Shown one piece after another: positions 9,387 through 16,603 of a stretch of 64,000 bases of DNA (within the stretch, counting starts at the first letter, position 1; every line of letters begins with the position of its first letter). The position numbers and the translations under genes are program-made. A model generated the notes under the pieces. That model was not told the origin of the DNA, did no database searches, and worked only from the letters and a program-made list of their open reading frames with translations. Source of the DNA: Neobacillus bataviensis LMG 21833. Lineage in GTDB: Bacteria; Bacillota; Bacilli; Bacillales; Cytobacillaceae. The stretch spans positions 122,493 to 186,492 of the forward strand of contig NZ_AJLS01000036.1 of assembly GCF_000307875.1 (NCBI RefSeq), written 5' to 3'.

Positions 9387-9434
9387 ATGTCACACCGTGA
9401 TATAGTCATGGCAAGACATATTTACTTGTGACAT
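9387..9434 (+). promoter_or_regulatory. candidate PadR operator
   Basis: Perfect 8-bp inverted arms ATGTCACA (9387-9394) and TGTGACAT (9427-9434), 32 bp apart, lie in the promoter region of the padR-DUF2812 operon. PadR repressors commonly bind ATGT...ACAT palindromes and regulate themselves. The assignment is inferred from motif and position. Confidence 0.45.
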
Positions 9435-9476
9435 AGTTTTTACATAAATCAAACAAAGACTTGTGGGGTGAGGGAA

Positions 9477-9809
9477 TTGGAAATTGATAAAGTTTTGAAA
9501 AAATATATGCCAATGTCTGAAACAGCATTCTATATTCTTTTATCACTGACAGAACCTCGCCACGGATACGGAATTGTTAAACATGTAGAAGACATTACAA
9601 ACTCGCGAATCGTTTTAGGGTCGGGTACTGTTTACGGAACGCTAACGAAAATGCAAAAAGATGGAATCATAACCGTATTTGCTGATGAGGAAAGAAAAAC
9701 AGTTTATGAAATTACGGAAACAGGAAAAAAACTAATCACAACCGAGATGAATAGACTACAGGAACTGCACCAGAATGCGTTGAAATATGGGGGGATTTTT
9801 TATGATTAA
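9477..9809 (+). CDS. PadR family transcriptional regulator
   Basis: Winged-helix regulator of 110 residues. ETAFYILLSLTEPRHGYGIV and SGTVYGTLTKMQKDGII are the characteristic PadR helix-turn-helix region, followed by the wing (ERKTVYEITETGKK) and a C-terminal dimerisation helix. TTG 9477 is preferred (GGGGTG six bases upstream); GTG 9468 would itself lie in the ribosome binding site. The downstream DUF2812 gene overlaps its 3' end. This pairing recurs in Firmicutes, with the PadR protein repressing the membrane partner. A candidate palindromic operator lies just upstream. Confidence 0.9.
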   Translation: MEIDKVLKKYMPMSETAFYILLSLTEPRHGYGIVKHVEDITNSRIVLGSGTVYGTLTKMQKDGIITVFADEERKTVYEITETGKKLITTEMNRLQELHQNALKYGGIFYD

Positions 9810-11001
9810 AAAAGTATTTAGACCATTCTGGAGCTATGATGTCCAAAAAACAGAAAAATGGCTTATGTCTATGGCTGAAAAAGGGTATTTTTTAGTAAAA
9901 ATCAATCGAGTTACACGTATCTTTTTCTTTCAAAAAGGTGAGCCTAAGAAGCTAACATACCGAATCGGGTTTGATAAAATGCAGGGAGAGGTTCTATCGA
10001 GAGGTCTTAAGCTTGAGGGATGGACAAAGGTTTTACGGACGGGCAATTGGTTTGTTACATCAAATGAAAAGCCATTGGAGCAAATGAAAACCTCGACTGT
10101 TCGCGATGGAATTATCAAACATAACCGCATTATTATGTATATTTTTGGCAGTCTATTAATTTATTTATCGATTATGGCTGCATTTTTCCTAAGTATTTCC
10201 GGGCTATTTCTAATTTCCGATGATTCCCAAGTAATAATTGAGGAAAGCCCCTATTGGATTTTGACCTTTATATATTTTGGAGCCTTACTAGCTACATTCG
10301 TACTAGCACTTTATTCAGTGGTTACAATTCATCGGACAAATAAAACATTACTAAATGAAAAAATAATTAGAGATGGGCTACCAAATCTAACTCATGGTGA
10401 AGGTAGCCTTAGCAAAGTGGAAGAAAAGCAGTTAAAACGTTCAGGAAAACTCATTAAAAAAAGAAAACTTGGCTGGATGTATGCGCCGGATAAGCTAGAG
10501 GAATGGCTTGAGAATATGGAAGAACAAGGATATAATCTCATCCGTGTTAGTAAGACCGGAACGACCTTCCACTTTCTAATTGGCCACCCGCGGAAGGTTA
10601 GCTATTGTGCAGATTATCAAAACATTGCCGATGAGAGCTACTCTGATATCCATCGAGATGCAGGCTGGAAACGAGTTTTTGCATCCTTTGGATCATTACA
10701 GAAATGGTCAATCTGGAGCCGTGAATATTCTGAGAATGAAGAACGTCCAGAGATTTATACCGATAAAACCAATCAATTAAAACATGCCAGAAAGATTGCC
10801 ATTACCTATTCCTGCATGTTTCTTCCGTTAATTATAATTTATATGTTTAACTTAAGTTTGGGAGTAGAATTGATTCAGGATAACAGACTAGATAGGTTAC
10901 GGATATTTACGATAATTGTAATGGTGTTTGCTATTCTGTCTTTCGGCAGCTTTTCGATTCGGATATGGATGTATTACAGCCGATTAAAAAAACGGATTTA
11001 A
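9802..11001 (+). CDS. DUF2812 domain membrane protein with duplicated domain
   Basis: Unknown membrane protein of 399 residues made of two similar halves. Each half starts with a DUF2812-like segment: FWSYDVQKTEKWLMSMAEKG near residue 8 and a matching GWMYAPDKLEEWLENMEEQG near residue 225. Each is followed by a strand-rich region ending in an (R/K)-K-(L/V)-(T/S)-Y motif and then two hydrophobic segments, so four membrane helices in all. ATG 9802 has GGGGGG seven bases upstream and overlaps the padR stop, so the two are translationally coupled. Its expression is probably under PadR control. Function unknown; a role in envelope stress is only a guess from such pairs. Confidence 0.85.
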   Translation: MIKKVFRPFWSYDVQKTEKWLMSMAEKGYFLVKINRVTRIFFFQKGEPKKLTYRIGFDKMQGEVLSRGLKLEGWTKVLRTGNWFVTSNEKPLEQMKTSTVRDGIIKHNRIIMYIFGSLLIYLSIMAAFFLSISGLFLISDDSQVIIEESPYWILTFIYFGALLATFVLALYSVVTIHRTNKTLLNEKIIRDGLPNLTHGEGSLSKVEEKQLKRSGKLIKKRKLGWMYAPDKLEEWLENMEEQGYNLIRVSKTGTTFHFLIGHPRKVSYCADYQNIADESYSDIHRDAGWKRVFASFGSLQKWSIWSREYSENEERPEIYTDKTNQLKHARKIAITYSCMFLPLIIIYMFNLSLGVELIQDNRLDRLRIFTIIVMVFAILSFGSFSIRIWMYYSRLKKRI

Positions 11002-11053
11002 TGAAAATTGTTAGATTGACTGGATAACAAAATTTAATTTTAGGAGACATATC

Positions 11054-11614
11054 ATGAAATCAGAAAAAGAAAAGATGATTAATGGTGAGTTGTATATCTC
11101 TGCCGACACAGAACTTGTTAAAGAACGTGAGAATGCCAGGAGATTTACCAGATTATTTAATCTCACGCTAGAAACAGAGGGGGACAAACGTTCAGAAATT
11201 TTAAAAGAGCTGTTTGGTTCAACAGGAGAAAATTTATACATCGAGCCGACTTTTCGTTGTGATTACGGCTATAACATCCATGTGGGCGAGAACTTTTATG
11301 CGAACTTCAATTGTGTATTTTTAGATGTTTGTGAAATTCGGATAGGGGAAAATTGTATGGTGGCACCCGGTGTTCACATTTATACAGCGACGCACCCGTT
11401 GAATCCATTTGAGAGAATTTCAGGTGCGGAATTAGGGGCTCCGGTAAAAATCGGTGATAATGCCTGGATTGGCGGCGGAGCAATTATTAACCCTGGGGTT
11501 ACAATTGGGAATAATGTCGTCGTTGCCTCTGGAGCGGTTGTTACCAAGGATGTACCTGATAATACTGTAGTTGGTGGAAATCCTGCAAGAATTATTAAAA
11601 ATATTAAAATCTAA
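11054..11614 (+). CDS. maa: maltose/galactoside O-acetyltransferase family protein
   Basis: Acetyl-CoA-dependent sugar O-acetyltransferase of the left-handed beta-helix (hexapeptide) class, 186 residues. The N-terminal Mac domain ([19 protein letters not shown]) is typical of maltose acetyltransferase. Hexapeptide repeats run from about residue 70 to the end, with the catalytic-histidine loop in [12 protein letters not shown] and the conserved [18 protein letters not shown] stretch. The start has TTAGGAGACATATC upstream. It appears monocistronic. Substrate (maltose, glucose or a glycoside) cannot be set from sequence alone. Confidence 0.88.
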   Translation: MKSEKEKMINGELYISADTELVKERENARRFTRLFNLTLETEGDKRSEILKELFGSTGENLYIEPTFRCDYGYNIHVGENFYANFNCVFLDVCEIRIGENCMVAPGVHIYTATHPLNPFERISGAELGAPVKIGDNAWIGGGAIINPGVTIGNNVVVASGAVVTKDVPDNTVVGGNPARIIKNIKI

Positions 11615-11679
11615 TTTGGTATGAATTTCCTAATAATGCAGAATAATATGCTCATACGTTATTAGGGGTGCTATTTCAC

Positions 11680-12198
11680 ATGAAAATAACAACCATTATT
11701 ATTGCGGGACTAATTGTTTCTCTTGGCTTCCCTTCTTTGAAATTCCAGGCGGATGACCTGCCAAGGTTATCACCTGATTGCCTTGAAAATAGGGAAATTC
11801 GAGATGTAGAATTCAATAAAGAGATCATGAAAGATATTATTTCTGGCCTAGAATTGGACATTGATAATCAAAGTTTTACTGAGGTAACAGACAGGGGATT
11901 AGACGCCGCTCATCTTATCTATGGTGGAAAAGAACTAGATGAAGTTTATCAGTCTCTGCATCAACAATTTATTGTTGCCTCCCGCGGTAAACCGACTTTG
12001 TTTGTTAAACCTTTAGAAGCCTATTTACTTTACAAGCAGCCGGATAATACCAATGTTGCAGTACATCTTAAGCTTAACAATTTTAAATGGGAAGTCGTTG
12101 AAAAGAAAAAGGCAAAGGGCAATGCCATTACCTATAAACTGTTGAAATGTGAAAAAGAATACCTTAAGAAAAAAAGAGAACTTTACAAAAAGGACTAA
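11680..12198 (+). CDS. secreted protein of unknown function
   Basis: I do not recognise this 172-residue protein. ATG 11680 with AGGGGTG nine bases upstream is preferred over GTG 11668. It starts with a signal-peptide-like segment (KITTIIIAGLIVSLGFPSL) without a lipobox cysteine, so it is probably exported or membrane-anchored by that segment. Two cysteines remain after it. The C-terminus is very basic (KKKRELYKKD). The start lies 66 bp after the maa stop with no clear terminator between, so cotranscription is possible. No catalytic motif is visible. Confidence 0.7.
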   Translation: MKITTIIIAGLIVSLGFPSLKFQADDLPRLSPDCLENREIRDVEFNKEIMKDIISGLELDIDNQSFTEVTDRGLDAAHLIYGGKELDEVYQSLHQQFIVASRGKPTLFVKPLEAYLLYKQPDNTNVAVHLKLNNFKWEVVEKKKAKGNAITYKLLKCEKEYLKKKRELYKKD

Positions 12199-12247
12199 TA
12201 AATAATTGGGTTACACTACCATTAAAAAGCAATCTGGAGGAAAAGGC

Positions 12248-12826
12248 ATGACAGAATTTTGTCCAGTTCTATGGCCGGAGGAACCAACACCGGAAGACCA
12301 AATCAATTGCTGTAAATGCGGCCTTGACCAGCATGGTTCCCGAATGATTTGGGGTGAAGGAAACCCGGAAGCACCAATCATGATTATTTTGGATAATCCC
12401 GGAGCACGGGAGGATCGTGAAGGGAACTCCATTGTATGTGGGACAAGGCAAACCTTGCAAAAAGCGGCGATTGAGGTTGGCTTAACGATGGAAGATTTAT
12501 ATGTGACCTTTATTTTAAAAAGAAGACCTGTTCGTGCCTACGAAAAAGAAAAAACAAGGCAGACATGTATGATGCATCTTGACCAACAGCTTATGGCAAA
12601 AAAGCCTGAGCTAATTTTGTGTTTAGGGAATGTTGCGGTGCAGTCGTTTTTCCAAGACCCTGAGGCAGAGGTCAAGAAACTCCGCGGCACGATTCATCAA
12701 GTCCAAGGTTACCCCACTGCAGTAGGCTACCACCCATTAGCAGTTAGACGCCGACCGAACCTTTGGTCAACATTTGCGGAAGATTGGAAATTAGTTGCCG
12801 AACATTACCAAAATAAATTAACATAG
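12248..12826 (+). CDS. uracil-DNA glycosylase family protein (iron-sulfur type superfamily)
   Basis: Member of the uracil-DNA glycosylase-like superfamily, 192 residues. Family hallmarks are IIWGEG-like substrate loop (RMIWGEGNPEAP), IILDNPGAREDREG (motif 1), and the C-terminal VGYHPLAVRRRPNLW (motif with the catalytic-loop His). Paired cysteines in NCCKCG near residue 27 resemble the iron-sulfur ligands of family 4/5 enzymes, though a fourth ligand is not obvious. Base excision of uracil is plausible; motif 1 differs from proven enzymes, so activity is uncertain. ATG 12248 has TGGAGGAAAAGG upstream; an earlier in-frame start at 12206 has none. A terminator follows. Confidence 0.8.
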   Translation: MTEFCPVLWPEEPTPEDQINCCKCGLDQHGSRMIWGEGNPEAPIMIILDNPGAREDREGNSIVCGTRQTLQKAAIEVGLTMEDLYVTFILKRRPVRAYEKEKTRQTCMMHLDQQLMAKKPELILCLGNVAVQSFFQDPEAEVKKLRGTIHQVQGYPTAVGYHPLAVRRRPNLWSTFAEDWKLVAEHYQNKLT

Positions 12827-12836
12827 AATATATAAC

Positions 12837-12875
12837 AAAATGCGATACTTAAATTGAATAAGTGTCGCATTTTCA
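12837..12875 (+). terminator. intrinsic terminator (bidirectional)
   Basis: A 15-bp stem with one G-T pair (arms 12837-12851 and 12859-12873) has A4 at the left foot and T4 at the right foot, so it can stop the UDG-like gene's transcript. Confidence 0.85.
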
Positions 12876-12935
12876 GTTGGATAAAAGTTACAATATGATT
12901 TTAGAAGAATTTAAGATTCATTGAGGGGGGAGTAT

Positions 12936-13907
12936 ATGTTCAGTAGATCAACTCCAACTATAGTAAGTGAAAATGCCGTGTCTGAATTAAAAAGATTAAA
13001 TATTGGCGGTGTGAACCAATGGCTTTTAATAAGAGGTGAAAATAAAAACAATCCTATCTTGTTAATGATTCATGGCGGACCTGGCGCAGCACAGATTGGT
13101 TTTAATCGGGAATATCAACAGGAACTAGAAAAGCACTTCATTGTTGTAAATTGGGATCAACGAGGAGCAGGTTTATCTTATTCTAAAAAAATTCCTATGG
13201 GGACGATGAATGTTGAGCAATTTTTAAATGATGCAATTGAAGTAACTGCATATTTAAATAAGGAATATCAAAAAGAAAAGATTTTTTTACTAGGTCATTC
13301 CTGGGGAAGTATTCTAGGTCTGTTAGCGATTAACAAACATCCGGAACATTTTTTTCACTACTTTGGTGTTTCGCAAGTAGTAAGTATGAGACTGGCTGAG
13401 GAATTGTCGTATGATTTAGTTTTGGAAATGGCAAGGGAATTAAATAATGTAAAAGCGATTCAAGAGCTTTCAGAAATAGGAAAACCGCCATGGGGCAAAT
13501 TAAAACATGATAAAGTTCATCAGAAATACCTCGAATTATTTGGGGGCGGAATTTCACATGATGGGAAATTGGTGAAAGAATTTGTTAAAAACCTACTTAT
13601 GAGTAAAGAATACACCTTTTTTGATATGGTTAGACATGTAAAGGGACAGCTGTTCAGTATGAAAGCAATGATTAAGGAATTAAGAGAATTAGATTTGAAA
13701 GATGTTATCCAAAAAGTCGAAGTACCCGTAACCTTTATCATGGGTAAATATGACTTAACGGTGCCCCACTCCCCAACACAGGAATTCTTTAACCAACTAG
13801 AAGCTCCGAGTAAAGAATGGATTACCTTTGAAAACTCCGCCCATTCTCCTAATTATGAAGAACTGGAGAAATTTACCGGAATTGTATTAGAAAGATTGAA
13901 TCGGTAA
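12936..13907 (+). CDS. alpha/beta hydrolase, prolyl iminopeptidase-like
   Basis: Serine hydrolase of the alpha/beta fold, 323 residues. The oxyanion-hole motif HGGPG, shared with prolyl iminopeptidases, lies near residue 50, followed by NWDQRGAGLS. The nucleophile is Ser122 in GHSWGS; the acid is probably in GKYDLTVP and the histidine in NSAHSP. A helical cap (residues ~150-250) sits between. GGGGGG lies six to eight bases before ATG 12936; a TTG at 12921 merely opens the frame. True peptidase activity is not proven: many such proteins are esterases. It is monocistronic. Confidence 0.85.
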   Translation: MFSRSTPTIVSENAVSELKRLNIGGVNQWLLIRGENKNNPILLMIHGGPGAAQIGFNREYQQELEKHFIVVNWDQRGAGLSYSKKIPMGTMNVEQFLNDAIEVTAYLNKEYQKEKIFLLGHSWGSILGLLAINKHPEHFFHYFGVSQVVSMRLAEELSYDLVLEMARELNNVKAIQELSEIGKPPWGKLKHDKVHQKYLELFGGGISHDGKLVKEFVKNLLMSKEYTFFDMVRHVKGQLFSMKAMIKELRELDLKDVIQKVEVPVTFIMGKYDLTVPHSPTQEFFNQLEAPSKEWITFENSAHSPNYEELEKFTGIVLERLNR

Positions 13908-14043
13908 AGGACGAAATAGCAATTTTCTCTGAATTTAGTTTCTCCCACAAACTTAAATTTTTATCTGACGGAATTATCCAGCCATAATCCCTTTCTAAAT
14001 AACTCAAAATAAGATGGTTCACTCATTCAAAACAAAGGGGTTG

Positions 14044-14460
14044 ATGGGATTGAAATGGCATAAAACCATGCTTTCCATGATCCAGCAGCGGCAAGACAAA
14101 AAAATTGCGCTGGCTGTCGATACATCCACGAATGAAGCACCAAGCCTTTTGATCAATAACATAGTGAAACTGTTTGAACAGCTGAAGCCTGATACGATAT
14201 TGGTTCAAGCAGATTTCAAAATTAGAAGTATTTCCCCCGTAAAAAGTGATACGATCAAATACTATACACATGGGAAATCTTCCTATACATTAGTGCTGGA
14301 GTGGGCAAAAGAAGAAAACATTGATACCCTCTTTTACATTACAGACGTCACTGGCTTTTTTTCTGAAGAAATGGAACAAGTGGATTTTGAACTATTTTGG
14401 CTAGTTCCCGGGGCCATTTTGCCGAGAGTACCGTTTGGAAAAGCCATTAAAGTTGCATGA
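14044..14460 (+). CDS. VWA-like domain protein, resembling the C-terminal part of DUF2201
   Basis: Small protein (about 138 residues) that opens with a metal-site-like strand IALAVDTSTNEAP and continues with alternating strands ending in LFYITDVTGFF and ELFWLVPGA. This order matches the VWA-like C-terminal half of DUF2201 metallopeptidase-like proteins. The usual MIDAS motif DxSGS is altered to DTSTN, so metal binding is doubtful. The start is uncertain: ATG 14044 lies only three bases from AAAGGGG, and TTG 14050 has better spacing. The N-terminal peptidase-like half is absent. It may be a stand-alone domain or a remnant. Confidence 0.6.
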   Translation: MGLKWHKTMLSMIQQRQDKKIALAVDTSTNEAPSLLINNIVKLFEQLKPDTILVQADFKIRSISPVKSDTIKYYTHGKSSYTLVLEWAKEENIDTLFYITDVTGFFSEEMEQVDFELFWLVPGAILPRVPFGKAIKVA

Positions 14461-14470
14461 AATCTCGTCC

Positions 14471-14496
14471 ATCCCTCACTTTTGTGGGGGATTATT
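14471..14496 (+). terminator. weak intrinsic terminator
   Basis: Nine-bp stem ATCCCTCAC with GTGGGGGAT and a TTTT loop, followed by TATTTAT. The T tract is interrupted. Confidence 0.5.
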
Positions 14497-14579
14497 TATG
14501 TTTCTAAAACAAATAGGAAATTTCAATATTGATGGTGAATAGTAATAAAGGGTGCTAATCATAAAAGGGGTTTTAAAAC

Positions 14580-15041
14580 ATGATAAAAGAGATTGATTTA
14601 CATAATTTAAGTCTCGTCAAGGAATTGTTTGAACTGCAAAGAGCCTCTTACCTTGTTGAGGCAAAGCTTATCAATTTTTTTGAAATCCCGCCGCTAAAAG
14701 AGACAATGGAAGAATTAATAAAATGTAAGGAATTATTCTTGGGATATTTTGAGGACACGAAACTCGTTGGTGTACTTTCCTATACGATTGAGGAAGAGGA
14801 ACTGACGATTTGCCGCATGATCGTCAATCCTACCCATTTTCGTACAGGAATTGCACAAAGGTTGTTGGACGAAGTAGAGAAAAATCATAAGGAATTAAGA
14901 GCTTTTAAAGTATCGACCGGTAAAGACAATACACCCGCCAAAAGATTATACCTGAAAAATGGCTATAAGATGGTTGGCGATTTTGAAGTAGTTCCAGGGC
15001 TTTATATAAGTAACTTTGAAAAAACACCATCAAAAATATGA
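14580..15041 (+). CDS. GNAT family N-acetyltransferase
   Basis: Acetyl-CoA-dependent acetyltransferase of 153 residues. The acetyl-CoA-binding core ICRMIVNPTHFRTGIAQRLL contains the R/Q-x-x-G-x-A motif (here RTGIAQ), and the C-terminal KRLYLKNGYKMVGDFE is the usual motif B end. GGGG with seven bases spacing precedes ATG 14580. The last codons form part of a terminator shared with the convergent mntH gene. Substrate unknown. Confidence 0.85.
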   Translation: MIKEIDLHNLSLVKELFELQRASYLVEAKLINFFEIPPLKETMEELIKCKELFLGYFEDTKLVGVLSYTIEEEELTICRMIVNPTHFRTGIAQRLLDEVEKNHKELRAFKVSTGKDNTPAKRLYLKNGYKMVGDFEVVPGLYISNFEKTPSKI

Positions 15042-15055
15042 TAGTGTTTTTCTTT
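15019..15055. terminator. bidirectional terminator between GNAT and mntH
   Basis: Arms AAAAACAC and GTGTTTTT enclose inner ATCA/TGAT pairs with one mismatch. It overlaps the end of the GNAT coding region and lies just past the mntH stop on the other strand. Confidence 0.7.
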
Positions 15056-15061
15056 TGTACA

Positions 15062-16366
15062 TTACCCCATCATCATCTGAACAACCATCCATACATTTAA
15101 TCCGAGAATAATTACTGCAAACAATGAAGAAAGAACGGTTGTGATTCTTTTATTCGTCAGCACGCCCATTAGTTCTTTCTTTTGCGTATAGTAAATTAAG
15201 GCGATAATTGGAAATGGAAGAACGGCACTAAGCACTACCTGACTGATGATTAATGTTTGAGTAGGATCGACACCGATAGCTACGATGATCACGGTTGGAA
15301 GCATCGTGACTAAGCGGCGAATCCATAATGGTATAGTAAACCCTACAAAACCCTGCATGATGACTTGCCCAGCCATCGTACCTACGACAGAACTTGAAAC
15401 ACCTGAAGCAAGTAACGAAATTAAGAATACACTGGCCGCGGCAGATCCGAGCAGCGGTGTCAGGGTATGGTAGGCCGTTGTCAGGTCGGCGATATGACTT
15501 TGACCGGAAGTGTTGAAAACCGATGCTGCCATATACATCATCGCAAGATTGACGAAACCGGCAAGTGTCATCGCAATCAAAATTTCTTTTGTACTAAACT
15601 TTTGAATTTTTATTTTTTCCATATCATTTCGTGGAACAATCCGGTTCTGTGTTAAGCTTGAGTGCAAATAAATCGCGTGCGGCATAACGGTAGCGCCGAT
15701 TACTCCGACTGCGAGCATAATGCTTTCACTATTACCAAGCCATGGAACGACACTATGATAGGCAATTTGTGAAAAGTCCGGCTTTGAAATGATTGTTTCG
15801 ACTAAGTAACATAACCCGATTAGCATCGCAAAAGCAGCGATGAATTTTTCTAACGGTCGGAAGCCAAATTTTTCAAGCATTAAAATTAAATAGGTAACTA
15901 CACCTGTAATAATAGTAGCAAACAGCATAGGAATGCCGGCAAGTAAGTTTAATGCGAGTGTTGCCCCTAAGAATTCAGCAAGGTCAGTTGCCATCGCTGC
16001 TAACTCTGAAACAATCCACATGATCATGGTGAGCCATTTCGGCATATGATCCCGGCAAATTTCCGGCAGGCTTCTTCCTGTTGCGATTCCAAGTTTGGCA
16101 GACATGTTCTGTAACAGCATCGCCATTAAGTTAGCTAAAACAATTACCCAAAGCATTTTATAACCAAAGCGGGCACCGCTTTGAATGTTAGTAGCAAAAT
16201 TTCCCGGATCTACATACGCAATTGATGCGATGAAGGCAGGGCCAAGGAACGGCAACAATGCTCGAAACCCTTTAACTTTTCCATTTATGGCATCTCTTGC
16301 AGCAGATACAGTTCGGTCTTCTGCAGATCGAGCCTTGTTAACTGCAAGTGAATTAGTTTGGCTCAT
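15062..16366 (-). CDS. mntH: Nramp-type proton-coupled manganese/divalent metal transporter
   Basis: Membrane transporter importing Mn2+ (and Fe2+) with protons, 434 residues, about 11 helices. The metal-binding DPGN of helix 1 (AYVDPGNFAT) and the MPHAIYLHSSL motif of helix 6 are intact. The start is ATG 16366, with AGAAAGGTTGG upstream on the minus strand; 23 extra codons upstream lack a ribosome binding site. A good promoter and a candidate MntR half-site lie upstream, consistent with Mn-responsive repression known for mntH in Bacillus. Confidence 0.95.
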   Translation of the reverse strand: MSQTNSLAVNKARSAEDRTVSAARDAINGKVKGFRALLPFLGPAFIASIAYVDPGNFATNIQSGARFGYKMLWVIVLANLMAMLLQNMSAKLGIATGRSLPEICRDHMPKWLTMIMWIVSELAAMATDLAEFLGATLALNLLAGIPMLFATIITGVVTYLILMLEKFGFRPLEKFIAAFAMLIGLCYLVETIISKPDFSQIAYHSVVPWLGNSESIMLAVGVIGATVMPHAIYLHSSLTQNRIVPRNDMEKIKIQKFSTKEILIAMTLAGFVNLAMMYMAASVFNTSGQSHIADLTTAYHTLTPLLGSAAASVFLISLLASGVSSSVVGTMAGQVIMQGFVGFTIPLWIRRLVTMLPTVIIVAIGVDPTQTLIISQVVLSAVLPFPIIALIYYTQKKELMGVLTNKRITTVLSSLFAVIILGLNVWMVVQMMMG

Positions 16367-16455
16367 CAGATACCAACCTTTCTTATGTGTTTTTCGTGGA
16401 CGCAAGGTTTGTTCGTTTGTGAACAAAAGTTGCATGGATGCAAATTTATAAATCC

Positions 16456-16484
16456 ATTATATAAAATTTCGAAAAATTTGTGAA
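16456..16484 (-). promoter_or_regulatory. sigma-A promoter of mntH
   Basis: On the minus strand TTCACA and TATAAT are exactly 17 bp apart. Directly upstream (16488-16501) is TTTTGCCTAAAAAA, which contains the TTTGCCT half of the Bacillus MntR box (TTTGCCTTAAGGAAA); the second half is poorly conserved. MntR control is inferred. Confidence 0.65.
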
Positions 16485-16542
16485 TATTTTTGCCTAAAAA
16501 ATAATTATTTTTTGAAGTAGAAAGTGAAATCAACATCTTCGC

Positions 16543-16571
16543 TTGAACAAAGTCACTTTAAAAGCTACAGT
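16543..16571 (+). promoter_or_regulatory. promoter of selB
   Basis: TTGAAC and TACAGT are 17 bp apart, about 30 bp before the selB start. It is divergent from the mntH promoter. Confidence 0.5.
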
Positions 16572-16603
16572 AGAATGGTAGAACGATTAAGAAGGTGGCA
16601 AGC

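Noticed and set aside
16367..16603. tRNA-Sec (selC) next to selB
   Set aside because: No cloverleaf or CCA-type end can be seen in this or the other intergenic regions I read.
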